A stretch of DNA of 14,361 bases from Lachnospiraceae bacterium (GCA_014804185.1 JAAVAG010000151.1:1-14361), one strand, 5' to 3'; positions 1-8,007 are shown, counted from the first letter of the stretch. Program-made: numbers and translations. The notes: generated by a model not told the origin, from the sequence alone.

Positions 1-1
1 A

Positions 2-418
2 TATATCATGCCGATCCTGATCGTGGTACAGCTGTGGATGAGCATCGGCGTCAGCTTTCTGGCGTTTATTGCCGGCCTGCAGAACGTGGACAGATCTCTG
101 TACGAGGCTGGTCAGATGGATGGTGTGAAGAACCGGTGGCAGGAACTGTGGTATATCACACTGCCTCAGATGAAGCCCCAGCTGATGTTCGGCGCGGTGA
201 TGCAGATCACCAACTCCCTTTCTGTGTCCGGTATTTCCATTGACCTGGTGGGATTTCCGTCGGTGGATTACGCGGGACACACAATCCTGACACATTTGCA
301 TGACTATGGCAATCTGCGTCTGGAAATGGGATATGCCTGTGCCATAGCCACGATTTTGTTCTTTATGATGATCTTTATCAATATCATCATTCAAAAATTA
401 CTTAGAAAGGTTGCATGA
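2..418 (+). CDS. LplB-like sugar ABC transporter permease, 5'-truncated
   Basis: This is the C-terminal part of an inner-membrane permease of the carbohydrate ABC importer class (CUT1, LplB-like). About 138 residues are present; family members run to roughly 300, so the N-terminal half lies upstream of the window. The reading frame is open from base 2, so the ATG at 8 is probably internal. The diagnostic cytoplasmic EAA loop, which docks on the ATPase, is visible as YEAGQMDGVKNRW followed by ITLPQ. It is preceded by a membrane helix and followed by hydrophobic segments ending in a KLLRKVA tail. The stop overlaps the start of the next permease in an ATGA arrangement, indicating translational coupling and a heteromeric pair. 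The class is secure; the substrate is unknown. Confidence 0.9.
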   Translation, partial: YIMPILIVVQLWMSIGVSFLAFIAGLQNVDRSLYEAGQMDGVKNRWQELWYITLPQMKPQLMFGAVMQITNSLSVSGISIDLVGFPSVDYAGHTILTHLHDYGNLRLEMGYACAIATILFFMMIFINIIIQKLLRKVA

Positions 419-1311
419 TTATGGGAAAATTACTGGAAACTCCCCGCAAATGGTGGAGAAGATTTAAATTTAAGAGAAAAAACCGCAGCCTTGCTATGGA
501 TATCATATTGATTCTTATACTGGGATGCATCGGTTTTGTCAGCATCTGGCCGCTTTTGTACATTGTGAATGCGGCGTTTAAGCCCATCAGCGAGATTTTT
601 TTGTTCCCGCCGAAGCTGTTTGTGCAGAACCCTACCATGAATAACTTTTTCGATCTGTCCGTTATTATCGCGGATCTGAACGTTATTTTTTCCAGATATC
701 TGTTTAACACGGTGATCATTACGGTATTGGGCACGGGGGGAACGGTTCTGATCGGTTCCATGGCGGCGTTTCCGCTGGCGAAGTATAAGTTTCCGGGTTC
801 CAGGCTGATGTCGAATATCATAGTGTATTCCCTTATGTTCAACGGAACGGTTACGGCCATACCGAACTACATCATCATGACCAGGCTGCATATGGTCAAT
901 ACCTACTGGGCGGTGATCCTGCCGGTGGTAGCCGGGACATTCGGTCTTTACCTGATGCAGAACTTTATCGTACAGGTGCCGGATGAACTGATCGAGGCCG
1001 CGAAAATGGACGGCATGAGTGAGTATGCTATTTTCTTTAAGATTATCATGCCCTTATCCAAGCCGGCATGGATTACGCTGATCGTTCTCTCGTTCCAGTC
1101 TTTCTGGGGCAATACGGGAGGAACATTCCTGTATTCCGAGCGTCTGAAGCCCGTGAGCTACATGCTTTCGCAGGTGGTATCGGGAGGTATCTCCAGAACA
1201 GGGGCGGCATCGGCGGTTACGCTGATCATGATGCTGGTGCCGATCACGGTCTTTGTGATATCACAGAGCAATGTAGTGGAAACGATGGCAACTTCTGGTT
1301 TGAAGGGATAG
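415..1311 (+). CDS. LplC-like sugar ABC transporter permease
   Basis: This is the second membrane subunit of the first carbohydrate importer, of LplC/UgpE type (about 298 aa, the usual length). It has a basic N-terminus (RRFKFKRKNR), a first membrane helix around residues 25-50, and about six helices in all. The EAA loop begins at E194 (EAAKMDGMSEYAIFF, then IIMP). The C-terminus ends METMATSGLKG-like, typical of the family. The start is ambiguous: the ATG at 415 overlaps the upstream stop and lies 4 nt after AAAGG (406-410), while the ATG at 421 lies 10 nt after it. The two choices differ by only two residues. It pairs with the upstream LplB-like subunit. No ATPase or binding protein is encoded nearby, so those partners must come from elsewhere. 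Confidence 0.92.
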   Translation: MIMGKLLETPRKWWRRFKFKRKNRSLAMDIILILILGCIGFVSIWPLLYIVNAAFKPISEIFLFPPKLFVQNPTMNNFFDLSVIIADLNVIFSRYLFNTVIITVLGTGGTVLIGSMAAFPLAKYKFPGSRLMSNIIVYSLMFNGTVTAIPNYIIMTRLHMVNTYWAVILPVVAGTFGLYLMQNFIVQVPDELIEAAKMDGMSEYAIFFKIIMPLSKPAWITLIVLSFQSFWGNTGGTFLYSERLKPVSYMLSQVVSGGISRTGAASAVTLIMMLVPITVFVISQSNVVETMATSGLKG

Positions 1312-1314
1312 GTG

Positions 1315-2763
1315 ATGGAAATGGCAAAGAAAAAAAGAATCTGGGTCATTTTATTGCTGGTGCTTCTTCTGCTGGCGGCACCGGGAGAAACGGCATATGC
1401 CATGAATACGGTGGATAACCATTACACATATGATTACTGGGGTGTCGTTGCGAAAAGCATACCGGCATTTGAACTGGCCTATACCATAGATGAGGAGTGT
1501 ACGGATGTTGCTCTGTCCGGTGTGGATGATGTGGCCACAGGCGGTAATCGGATCTTTCTGATCGACACCACAGAATCACGTATGAATGTATACGATGCTG
1601 ATTTTCAGTTTGTAACATCAGTGAAACTGCTGAGGAATGAAGAAAAAAAGATTGTTCTGGATGAGGATGGCAATCAGGTTATGCTGACAAATCCTGAGGG
1701 CGTGTGGTTTCATGAGAGTGAAAACGAGATATTTATTGCGGACACGGGGGCGGAACGCATCGTGGTGCTGGACGGCGACGATTATTATCTGAAGCGGATT
1801 ATCACGAGGCCTGAAAATATGGTGGGTGTGACCCAGTTCCGGCCTTCCAAGATCGCAGTGGACAATGCCAACAAGATTTATTTTGTCGTGCAGTCCGGCT
1901 ATGAGGGAATCGTGGAATTGAACCAGTCGGGAACCTTTTCCAGATACTTCGGCGTGAATAAGCCGGTTGTGAATCTGTGGGATTACTTCTGGAAAAAGAT
2001 GTCCAGCAGCGAGCAGAAATCCAAGATGGCGAAAACCTATGCACCGGCATTTAACAATCTGGCAATAGATGCGGATGGATTTGTCTATGCCACTACGATA
2101 GATACGGCAGCCCAGGAGCAGGCATTCCGCCTGAATCCGAAAGGAGAGAATGTGCTGCGGCAGGAGGGCTACTGGCCGGTTTTTGGCGATCTGAGGGTAG
2201 AGAACAGCTTTATTGACGTGGCAATCAACGACTACGGTGTATATGCGCTTCTGGACCAGTCCACAGGAAGAATTTTCCTGTATGATTTTGACGGGGAACT
2301 GATCAGTATTTTCGGGAAAAACGGCGACCTGAACGGAGATTTCAGAAGTCCTTCCGCAATCGCCTGGTTCGGGAATAAACTGATCGCCACAGATAAGTCC
2401 CTCCGCTGTGCCTATGTCTATGAGATGACGGAATTTGGCAGGGCGGCTCTGGGCGCAACAGAGTGTTATTATAACGGCGAGTGGGAAAAATCCGCCGAAC
2501 TTTCCAGGGAAGCGCTGCGGCTGAATGCCAACTATGACCTGGCATATATAGGGATCGGAAAATATTACCTGATGCAGGATGACTTTGAAAATGCCATGTA
2601 TTATTTTGAACTGGGAAATGACAGAACCTTTTATTCCAAGGCTTATAATGGCAGCAGGAGTCTCTGGATACAGAACAATTTTGTGCTGATTCTTGTCGTA
2701 ATATTGATTGCGGCCGCTTTGCTGGTTTATTCGGAAATCCGGTACTATAGGAAGAAAGGATGA
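1315..2763 (+). CDS. Secreted beta-propeller (NHL-like) plus TPR protein with C-terminal membrane anchor
   Basis: The protein is about 482 aa. A signal peptide covers residues 1-29 (KKKR, then a leucine-rich core, then AYA cleavage motif). Residues about 48-375 contain roughly six NHL/SMP-30-like strand groups with recurring patterns such as IFLID, IFIADTGAERIVVLD, KIYFVV, FVYATT and GVYALL, consistent with a six-bladed beta-propeller. Residues about 376-450 resemble one or two TPR units (YYNGEWEKSAELSREAL and YYLMQDDFENAMYYFE). A membrane helix follows at about 455-474 with a short basic tail (YYRKKG), so the propeller and TPR should face outside. A GTG at 1312 and an ATG at 1321 are alternative starts; the ATG at 1315 sits 7 nt after GAAGGG (1302-1307) and is preferred. 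The role is unknown; binding glycan or scaffolding the importer is inference. Confidence 0.85.
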   Translation: MEMAKKKRIWVILLLVLLLLAAPGETAYAMNTVDNHYTYDYWGVVAKSIPAFELAYTIDEECTDVALSGVDDVATGGNRIFLIDTTESRMNVYDADFQFVTSVKLLRNEEKKIVLDEDGNQVMLTNPEGVWFHESENEIFIADTGAERIVVLDGDDYYLKRIITRPENMVGVTQFRPSKIAVDNANKIYFVVQSGYEGIVELNQSGTFSRYFGVNKPVVNLWDYFWKKMSSSEQKSKMAKTYAPAFNNLAIDADGFVYATTIDTAAQEQAFRLNPKGENVLRQEGYWPVFGDLRVENSFIDVAINDYGVYALLDQSTGRIFLYDFDGELISIFGKNGDLNGDFRSPSAIAWFGNKLIATDKSLRCAYVYEMTEFGRAALGATECYYNGEWEKSAELSREALRLNANYDLAYIGIGKYYLMQDDFENAMYYFELGNDRTFYSKAYNGSRSLWIQNNFVLILVVILIAAALLVYSEIRYYRKKG

Positions 2764-2767
2764 GAGT

Positions 2768-3394
2768 ATGGGTGCATGGAAGGAAGAACTGAAAAATTTA
2801 TTCTATACAATATTTCACCCTTTTGACGGCTTCTATGAAATGAAGTTCCGCAAGAAAGGGAGCATGGGCCTGGCAACGGCGCTTCTTGCTCTGTATGGAC
2901 TGGTTTCCATATTCAGCACACAGTATACCGGCTTTATTTTCAATTTTTACCCGCTGCATTACATGAGAAGCCTCCAACTGTTCCTGTTGGCCGTGGTGCC
3001 TATCGTGCTGTTTATCGTGAGCAACTGGAGCACTACCAGCCTGATGAACGGGAGCGGCAGCTTTCGGGATATCTGGATGATGGTCTGTTATTCGCTGGTG
3101 CCGTTGATACTGTTCAATTTTGTCACAACCCTGCTCAGCAATGTCATTATTCAGGAGGAAGGCCCCATATTGACGGCTTTTAATTATATCGGCGTGGTGT
3201 GGTTCTGCTACCTGATTTTCTGCGGGCTGTGTACGATTCATGAGTACACAGCATCCAGAAATATACTGACCCTGCTTGTGACGCTGGTTGCGGCAATTAT
3301 TATCATTTTCCTGGTGGTTCTGTACTTTACCCTGATGCAGACAGTGGTCGGGTTTATAAGTACACTTTCAACGGAAATCTCAAAAAGGTGGTGA
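2768..3394 (+). CDS. Yip1-family integral membrane protein
   Basis: This is a polytopic membrane protein of about 208 aa with a hydrophilic N-terminus (WKEELKNLFYTIFHPFDGF) and about five hydrophobic helices. Its features match the Yip1 family: an FHPFDGFYEMK-like entry, the NWSTTSLMNGSGSFRDIWM loop, and a following CYSLVPLILFN helix. The ATG at 2768 is chosen because AAGAAAGGA (2752-2760) lies 7 nt upstream; the longer open frame from 2708 lies inside the previous gene and has no supporting ribosome site. It begins 4 nt after the preceding stop and ends just before the DUF5696-type gene, so it is firmly inside the operon. The molecular function of bacterial Yip1 proteins in sugar loci is not known to me. 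A membrane scaffold for the importer or the neighbouring surface proteins is inference. Confidence 0.88.
   Translation: MGAWKEELKNLFYTIFHPFDGFYEMKFRKKGSMGLATALLALYGLVSIFSTQYTGFIFNFYPLHYMRSLQLFLLAVVPIVLFIVSNWSTTSLMNGSGSFRDIWMMVCYSLVPLILFNFVTTLLSNVIIQEEGPILTAFNYIGVVWFCYLIFCGLCTIHEYTASRNILTLLVTLVAAIIIIFLVVLYFTLMQTVVGFISTLSTEISKRW
3386..3394 (+). promoter_or_regulatory. Ribosome binding site deciding the GTG start at 3400
   Basis: The sequence AGGTGGTGA matches 8 of 9 bases of the ideal AGGAGGTGA and lies 5 nt before GTG at 3400. It overlaps the end of the Yip1-type gene. This favours 3400 over the in-frame GTGs at 3388 and 3391, which would lie inside the site itself. Confidence 0.7.
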
Positions 3395-3399
3395 CAGGG

Positions 3400-5961
3400 G
3401 TGAAAAAGCAGACAATCGTTATTATTGGCGCAGTAGTTGTATGCATTCTTGTCTGGCTGGGCGTGACGAAAATTCCGGCGATGAAAATAAAGAGCAGCGA
3501 ACTGCCGCAGAAAGAATCCGTGTCCGCAAAAGAAGGAACAGGTAATTTTGAAATCGGAAGCGGAGAGGTGCTGGCGGCGGAAAATGAGACAAAGAAACTC
3601 TTCCTTGATACAGATACACTGAACTTCAGAGTGGTGGATAAGGCTACGGGAAAATCTTTTTCGGCGCTGAAACTGGACGGAAGTGTGGAAGACCAGTCCC
3701 CCATGCGGATTACTTTCGTGGGAGAGGACGGTACATTCCTGTACTGGAATGCTTATGAGTACTGTGTGAGCCATCAAACCTATGTTTTGGATAAAATTGA
3801 AAATGGTTTTCGGATTCAACTGAATATGAAAGAGACAGATTCTTACCGCATCAATGAATATGCTCCTCAGAAAATTACAGTTGAGCGGTATGAATCCAGA
3901 TTTTTGCAGGGATTAAAGGATTTGACAGCGGCGGGAACTCTTACGGAAGAAGAGGCGGAAAAATACAGATCCATTTTGGATCTGGTATACGCTTATAACG
4001 ATTCCGAGAACTGTTATTATAACAGGCTGTCTCTGTCGCCGCCTATCAGCACGGTCAAGCAGGTGGTGCAGCTGGTAAAGCTGCTTGATTACACCACAGA
4101 AGAACTGATGGAAGATAATGAGGTATTCGGCATCAGCGTGGATATTGAGGAGCCGGGAAGTTTTATTATACCATTGGAAGTGGTACTGGAAGGCGACGAT
4201 CTGCTGGTAAGTATTGATACAGGAAGAATCATAAACGAAAATCCGTATTATACACTGACGCATATTGATCTGCTCTCCTGCTTTGGTGCGGTCACCCAGG
4301 AGGAGGCGGAGGAAGGGTATATTTTCGTACCGGACGGCTGCGGCGCTTTGCTTGCGCTCAATCATTTTAATCCCAGTTACGGCAGTTATACCAGAGCAGT
4401 GTATGATAACACCTACTACAATGATTATTATTATCTGGCTTCCTATCCGGAGACATTACATATGCCGGTGTTTGGAATGTATTACACCGGAGGTTCGAGG
4501 GGAAGCGGCGGTTTTCTGGGCATTATAGAGAAGGGCGAGGACCTGGCATATGTCACGGCTACGCTTGCATCCAGGGAAGAGGGCGGCGGCAGCGCCTACA
4601 ACAGAGCTTATACCGGATATGACGTGACAAAGTATGCCCAGGTGAGTATTCTGGGACCTTATGACGGAAGCAGCGGACAGTTTTTGAAGACTACCGGAGA
4701 GATGGATACGGATTACCGGATACGGTTTAAGCTTTTTACAGGAGAGACCGATTATTATGACATGGCATCGGTCTACAGGGATTATCTGATAGAGCAGTAT
4801 GGGCTTACCGAGCATTACGAAGAGCGGGCAAGGCTCTATCTGGAGGTTACAGGCGCTCTCTCCGTAACGAAGCGTATTCTGGGGATCCCTTACAAAAAGA
4901 CATTTTCCATGACCAGTTACAAGCAGTTACAGGAAATCATGGAGGATCTGAAGGACTATCCGCTTGCGGTATCCTATCTGGGCGTGTTTGAGGGAGGACT
5001 GGATCACAAATTGATGAACGGCGCCGGGCTGGTTGGCGCAAACGGATCGAAGAAGGAACTGAATTCCCTGATGGAATATGCAAAGGCCAATGGACAGGAT
5101 CTGTTTTTACAGACTGATTTCACAAATGTCTATGAAAGCGGAAACGGCTATACGGCGAAGAAGCATACCTCCTATAATTTTAACGATTCACCTATAGAAA
5201 TTTACGGCTATTCTCTGGCTACCGGTATTTTCATGCAGGGAAGCATAAGTCATTATGTTTTAAGTCCACGCTATCTGACCTCTGTTGTGGACGGCTTTCT
5301 GAAAGAGGCCGGCAGCTATGAAAACCTGTATGTGGAAGATCTGGCAAAAGGATATTATGCGGATTATAACAAGAGGAATCTGGTGACCCCGGAGGAGGCT
5401 CAGATCATTCTGGAAGAGAACCTGGAAAAGCTGGCAGATGGGAAGAAACTGGCGCTGAATAATCCTGAGATGGATAAAATCCGTTATGGCGCGTATGCGG
5501 TAAACATTTCCAGGGAGAGCAGCGGGTACGGAAGTTTTGCCATAGAAATTCCTTTCCGTCAGCTTGTGATGAATGGATTGATTGACTATACAACTGTAAA
5601 TGTCAATGAGAGCGGTGTCAATAATGAGTATTTCCTGCTGCAGGCGCTGGAACTGGGAAGCAGTATGAAGTTTTCCGTGACGGCCGAGAGCGTTGACCGG
5701 TTAAAAAATACTGACCATGGAGAGTTCCTTTCCCGGGAGTATGCTCTGATACAGAAGGATATCAAGGCGTTGTATGACGAGTATGAAGCGGCCTTTGCCC
5801 AGATTCAGTGTATGGAGATCACGGGCCACAGAGCGTTTGCGGAGGGAGTATTCGAGACAACTTATGCAAACGGAGTACGGGTTATTACGAATTACAATAT
5901 GTATTCGGTGACTTGCGAAGAGGGCGAGCTTGCTCCGCTGAGTTATCTGATCCTGAAGTAA
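3400..5961 (+). CDS. DUF5696-type membrane-anchored extracellular protein, possible glycosidase-like
   Basis: This large protein (about 853 aa) has an uncleaved N-terminal anchor (MKKQ, helix about residues 5-22) and an otherwise extracellular chain. I recognise it from memory as DUF5696-like; the marker is VPDGCGALLAL near residue 307, followed by a tyrosine-rich stretch and PVFGMYY. Residues about 55-475 look all-beta. From about 478 (YLEVTGALS) the pattern becomes alternating beta/alpha, as in a TIM barrel, with acidic residues at strand ends: QTDF (D573), YVEDLAKGYY (E646, D647) and NVNESG (E737). A C-terminal helical and beta segment follows. This layout resembles glycoside hydrolases with an N-terminal beta-sandwich, but no catalytic assignment is established. 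It sits between two permease pairs, so surface glycan handling is likely. The GTG start is fixed by a strong ribosome site at 3386-3394. Confidence 0.85.
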   Translation: MKKQTIVIIGAVVVCILVWLGVTKIPAMKIKSSELPQKESVSAKEGTGNFEIGSGEVLAAENETKKLFLDTDTLNFRVVDKATGKSFSALKLDGSVEDQSPMRITFVGEDGTFLYWNAYEYCVSHQTYVLDKIENGFRIQLNMKETDSYRINEYAPQKITVERYESRFLQGLKDLTAAGTLTEEEAEKYRSILDLVYAYNDSENCYYNRLSLSPPISTVKQVVQLVKLLDYTTEELMEDNEVFGISVDIEEPGSFIIPLEVVLEGDDLLVSIDTGRIINENPYYTLTHIDLLSCFGAVTQEEAEEGYIFVPDGCGALLALNHFNPSYGSYTRAVYDNTYYNDYYYLASYPETLHMPVFGMYYTGGSRGSGGFLGIIEKGEDLAYVTATLASREEGGGSAYNRAYTGYDVTKYAQVSILGPYDGSSGQFLKTTGEMDTDYRIRFKLFTGETDYYDMASVYRDYLIEQYGLTEHYEERARLYLEVTGALSVTKRILGIPYKKTFSMTSYKQLQEIMEDLKDYPLAVSYLGVFEGGLDHKLMNGAGLVGANGSKKELNSLMEYAKANGQDLFLQTDFTNVYESGNGYTAKKHTSYNFNDSPIEIYGYSLATGIFMQGSISHYVLSPRYLTSVVDGFLKEAGSYENLYVEDLAKGYYADYNKRNLVTPEEAQIILEENLEKLADGKKLALNNPEMDKIRYGAYAVNISRESSGYGSFAIEIPFRQLVMNGLIDYTTVNVNESGVNNEYFLLQALELGSSMKFSVTAESVDRLKNTDHGEFLSREYALIQKDIKALYDEYEAAFAQIQCMEITGHRAFAEGVFETTYANGVRVITNYNMYSVTCEEGELAPLSYLILK

Positions 5962-5999
5962 GAGGGAAGGGCGCTGAGGCGCAGATGCGGAACTAAATT

Positions 6000-6005
6000 A
6001 GGAGG
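6000..6005 (+). promoter_or_regulatory. Ribosome binding site deciding the TTG start at 6013
   Basis: A perfect AGGAGG lies only 1 nt before the ATG at 6007 but 7 nt before the in-frame TTG at 6013. The spacing therefore points to TTG as the true start of the permease gene, with ATG too close to be used efficiently. Confidence 0.7.
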
Positions 6006-6012
6006 AATGAAA

Positions 6013-6936
6013 TTGAGCAAGAATGATGCAAAGGTCAGGAAAAAATTAAAATATGGCACAAGCAGAAAACTCAACGGGCTCATATTTATGCTGCCATGGA
6101 TCATCGGATTTATTACATTTTTTGCTGTGCCGATCAAGAATACGATTCTATATTCTTTTAATAAAGTGGACGTGGGGGCAGCGGGCGGAATCGAGCTGAC
6201 CTTTAACGGAATCCAGAATTACATTGATTTGTTTATAACGGAGGTCAGTACGACGAATCAGCCGATCCAGAGAATCTTTGTGACGGAGAATGCCAGTATT
6301 ATTACGAATCTTCCGCTCATTGTAATTTTCAGTCTGTTTTTGGCAATTCTGGCAAATGCCAAATATCCCGGCAGGGGAATTGTGCGAGTAATCTTCTTCC
6401 TGCCGATCGTGCTGGGGCTTCCGCTCATTGTAGAGTGGACGGCAAACAGTACGGGGAGGTCGATGATTGAATCCGCAAGCGGAGGTATGTTTGGGGCGCA
6501 GGCTGTTTCGAGCATATTGTTGGAATATACATTCCTGCCGAAAAGCGTGATAGAATTTCTGTCCACTGTACTGGACAATATTTTCCAGCTGTTTACGAGG
6601 ACAGGTGTGCAGACTCTGATCTTTTTGGCAGGGCTCCAGTCCATAAGTCCTTCTCATTATGAGGTCGCCAAAATTGAAGGGGCGAACAGCTATGAAACTT
6701 TCTGGAAGGTGACATTGCCCATGCTCTCCAATGTGCTTTTGTTTGCGGTAGTCTATACCATGATAGACCTGTTTTTAAACTCTTCCATTGCGGAGGAAGT
6801 ATATAATTTTGCATTTGCAAAGAGTAAGATTGGAGTCGGTTCAGCACTTTCTGTTGTATATATGGCAAATGTGCTGGTGGTGCTGGTGATTGTGTTACTA
6901 TTTTTGAAGGCGGTGAAAGTCATTGACAAAGATTAA
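6013..6936 (+). CDS. Sugar ABC transporter permease (MalF/UgpA-like), second pair
   Basis: This is a membrane subunit of a second carbohydrate importer, about 307 aa. It starts hydrophilic and basic (SKNDAKVRKKLKYG), then a first helix (LIFMLPWIIGFITFF) typical of MalF/UgpA-type subunits, and about six helices in all. The EAA loop begins near E217 (YEVAKIEGANSYETFW, then VTLP). A long non-helical stretch of about 60 residues (starting ANSTGRSMIE) lies between two central helices and probably forms an extracellular loop. The TTG at 6013 is the best start; an ATG at 6007 would add two residues. It overlaps the next permease by 14 nt, so the two should be made together. The 45-nt gap before it holds only a weak GCGC/GCGC hairpin. 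Confidence 0.92.
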   Translation: MSKNDAKVRKKLKYGTSRKLNGLIFMLPWIIGFITFFAVPIKNTILYSFNKVDVGAAGGIELTFNGIQNYIDLFITEVSTTNQPIQRIFVTENASIITNLPLIVIFSLFLAILANAKYPGRGIVRVIFFLPIVLGLPLIVEWTANSTGRSMIESASGGMFGAQAVSSILLEYTFLPKSVIEFLSTVLDNIFQLFTRTGVQTLIFLAGLQSISPSHYEVAKIEGANSYETFWKVTLPMLSNVLLFAVVYTMIDLFLNSSIAEEVYNFAFAKSKIGVGSALSVVYMANVLVVLVIVLLFLKAVKVIDKD

Positions 6937-7933
6937 GAACATACAAAAAAACAAAACGGCAGTGAGACGTAAAATGAAGCTGGCAAATATCAAGGCCGGA
7001 AAGGTGATATCCAACCTGTTTCTGGCGAGCCTGATCATCGGTATCTGCTTTGCGATACTGTATCCGATCTTAACGCTTCTTCCCATGGTTTTTACGGACT
7101 TAAGGGAGTTGGGCGCACCGGATTCCATCTGGATTCCAAGTGTATTTGGAGTAAACAGTATTGAGTTTGTATTCCGCTCGATCATGCGCGGACAGCCGGT
7201 TATCCTGCTGCAGACAATTCTGTATGCGCTTTCCATCTGTGCGATACAGGTATTTATGTCCGCAATGGCGGGGTATGCCCTGGCGAGGACGAACTTCTGG
7301 GGAAAGAACCTCATATTCTTTCTGGTTATCTTCGTATTCCTGGTGCCTAGGCAGTCCATTCTGATTACACAGTATCTTCATTTTAAACACTTTGATATTC
7401 TGGGGCTGATCACGCTGATCCGGGGAAGCGATATTGACCTGATCAACCAGCCGATCACTTTGTACCTGCTGGCGATCTTCGGATTCAGTGTAAATCAGAG
7501 TTTGTTTATTTTCATTTTCCGTCAGTTCTTCCTGGGGATGCCCAAGGAGATTGAGGAAGCGTCTCTGATCGATGGCGCGGGGTTCTACAAGACCTATTTC
7601 AAGATCATGCTGCCCAATGCCATGCCTACGATTTTAACAGTGGCGGTGCTCTCCTTTGTATGGGCTTACGGTGATACATATTATACAAATTACTTCCATA
7701 CGGATGGACCTTATTTCGGAGTGATCATCGACAAGACATTTAAGGATGCAAACAACTGGTATATCACCAACCAGGCAAGATCGTGGTTTGATACGGCTGA
7801 TACCAATGAGCTGGCCTTTGAGGCACTGAAACAGGCTTCTATCATAACTTTCCTGACGCCGCTGGTACTGATTTACTTCTTTGTACAGAAGAAGCTGGTG
7901 GAAAATCTGGATCGCGCAGGTATTGTAGGGTAA
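6923..7933 (+). CDS. Sugar ABC transporter permease (MalG/UgpE-like), second pair
   Basis: This is the partner membrane subunit of the second importer (about 336 aa, a little longer than usual for the family). A basic N-terminus of about 30 residues precedes the first helix (VISNLFLASLIIGICFAILYP is its core). The EAA loop starts near E212 (EEASLIDGAGFYKTYF, then IMLP), and the end reads VENLDRAGIVG, a family-like tail. The extra length lies mainly in outward-facing segments after helix 1 and before the last helix (around YFGVIIDKTF and SWFDTADTNE). The start is TTG at 6923: GGTGA at 6912-6916 lies 6 nt upstream and the gene overlaps the previous stop by 14 nt. No binding protein or ATPase is seen next to it. 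Its substrate is unknown. Confidence 0.92.
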   Translation: MTKIKNIQKNKTAVRRKMKLANIKAGKVISNLFLASLIIGICFAILYPILTLLPMVFTDLRELGAPDSIWIPSVFGVNSIEFVFRSIMRGQPVILLQTILYALSICAIQVFMSAMAGYALARTNFWGKNLIFFLVIFVFLVPRQSILITQYLHFKHFDILGLITLIRGSDIDLINQPITLYLLAIFGFSVNQSLFIFIFRQFFLGMPKEIEEASLIDGAGFYKTYFKIMLPNAMPTILTVAVLSFVWAYGDTYYTNYFHTDGPYFGVIIDKTFKDANNWYITNQARSWFDTADTNELAFEALKQASIITFLTPLVLIYFFVQKKLVENLDRAGIVG

Positions 7934-7944
7934 TGCAATTTTGA

Positions 7945-7983
7945 CAAATGAAGAATGTCGCATTTTACGGCATTCTTCATTTG
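7945..7983. repeat. Strong imperfect palindrome / stem-loop after the permease operon
   Basis: Bases 7945-7960 pair with 7968-7983 over 16 positions, with one G-U pair (7958/7970) and a 7-nt loop. The core arms AAATGAAGAATG and CATTCTTCATTT are perfect complements. It starts 12 nt after the permease stop. No run of T follows on either strand, so it is not a standard intrinsic terminator. It could be a 3' stabilising or attenuating stem, or a copy of a dispersed palindromic element. Because it is nearly symmetrical, both strands can read as NEECR-x-x-RHSSF, but the true gene start lies downstream and this stretch is not thought to be coding. Confidence 0.75.
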
Positions 7984-7992
7984 ACTGTAAGA

Positions 7993-8007
7993 TGTCTGTT
8001 ACAGACA
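7993..8007. promoter_or_regulatory. Perfect 15-bp palindrome, possible operator
   Basis: TGTCTG and CAGACA are exact inverted repeats around TTA. A second, offset inverted repeat CTGTAA / TTACAG (7985-7990 and 7999-8004) overlaps it. The site lies 45 nt before the start of the lipoprotein enzyme gene, in the only sizeable intergenic stretch, where an operator or leader hairpin would be expected. No convincing -10/-35 pair was found next to it, and no regulator is encoded in the window. Confidence 0.35.

Noticed and set aside
3238..3819. Minus-strand open frame of about 193 codons across the Yip1/DUF5696 junction
   Set aside because: It is antisense to two well-supported genes, with cysteine- and histidine-rich low-quality translation and no ribosome site noted.
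5971..5982. Hairpin GCGC-TGAG-GCGC between the DUF5696-type gene and the next permease
   Set aside because: The stem has only four pairs and no T-run; it may be chance.
7941..7969. TTGACA at 7941-7946 as a -35 element
   Set aside because: At 16-18 nt spacing the candidate -10 hexamers match TATAAT at only about 3 of 6 positions, and the region forms the arm and loop of a strong hairpin; a promoter cannot be supported.
7945..7983. Intrinsic transcription terminator
   Set aside because: The stem is strong, but no T-run follows it on either strand, so the call was kept as a palindrome of unknown role.
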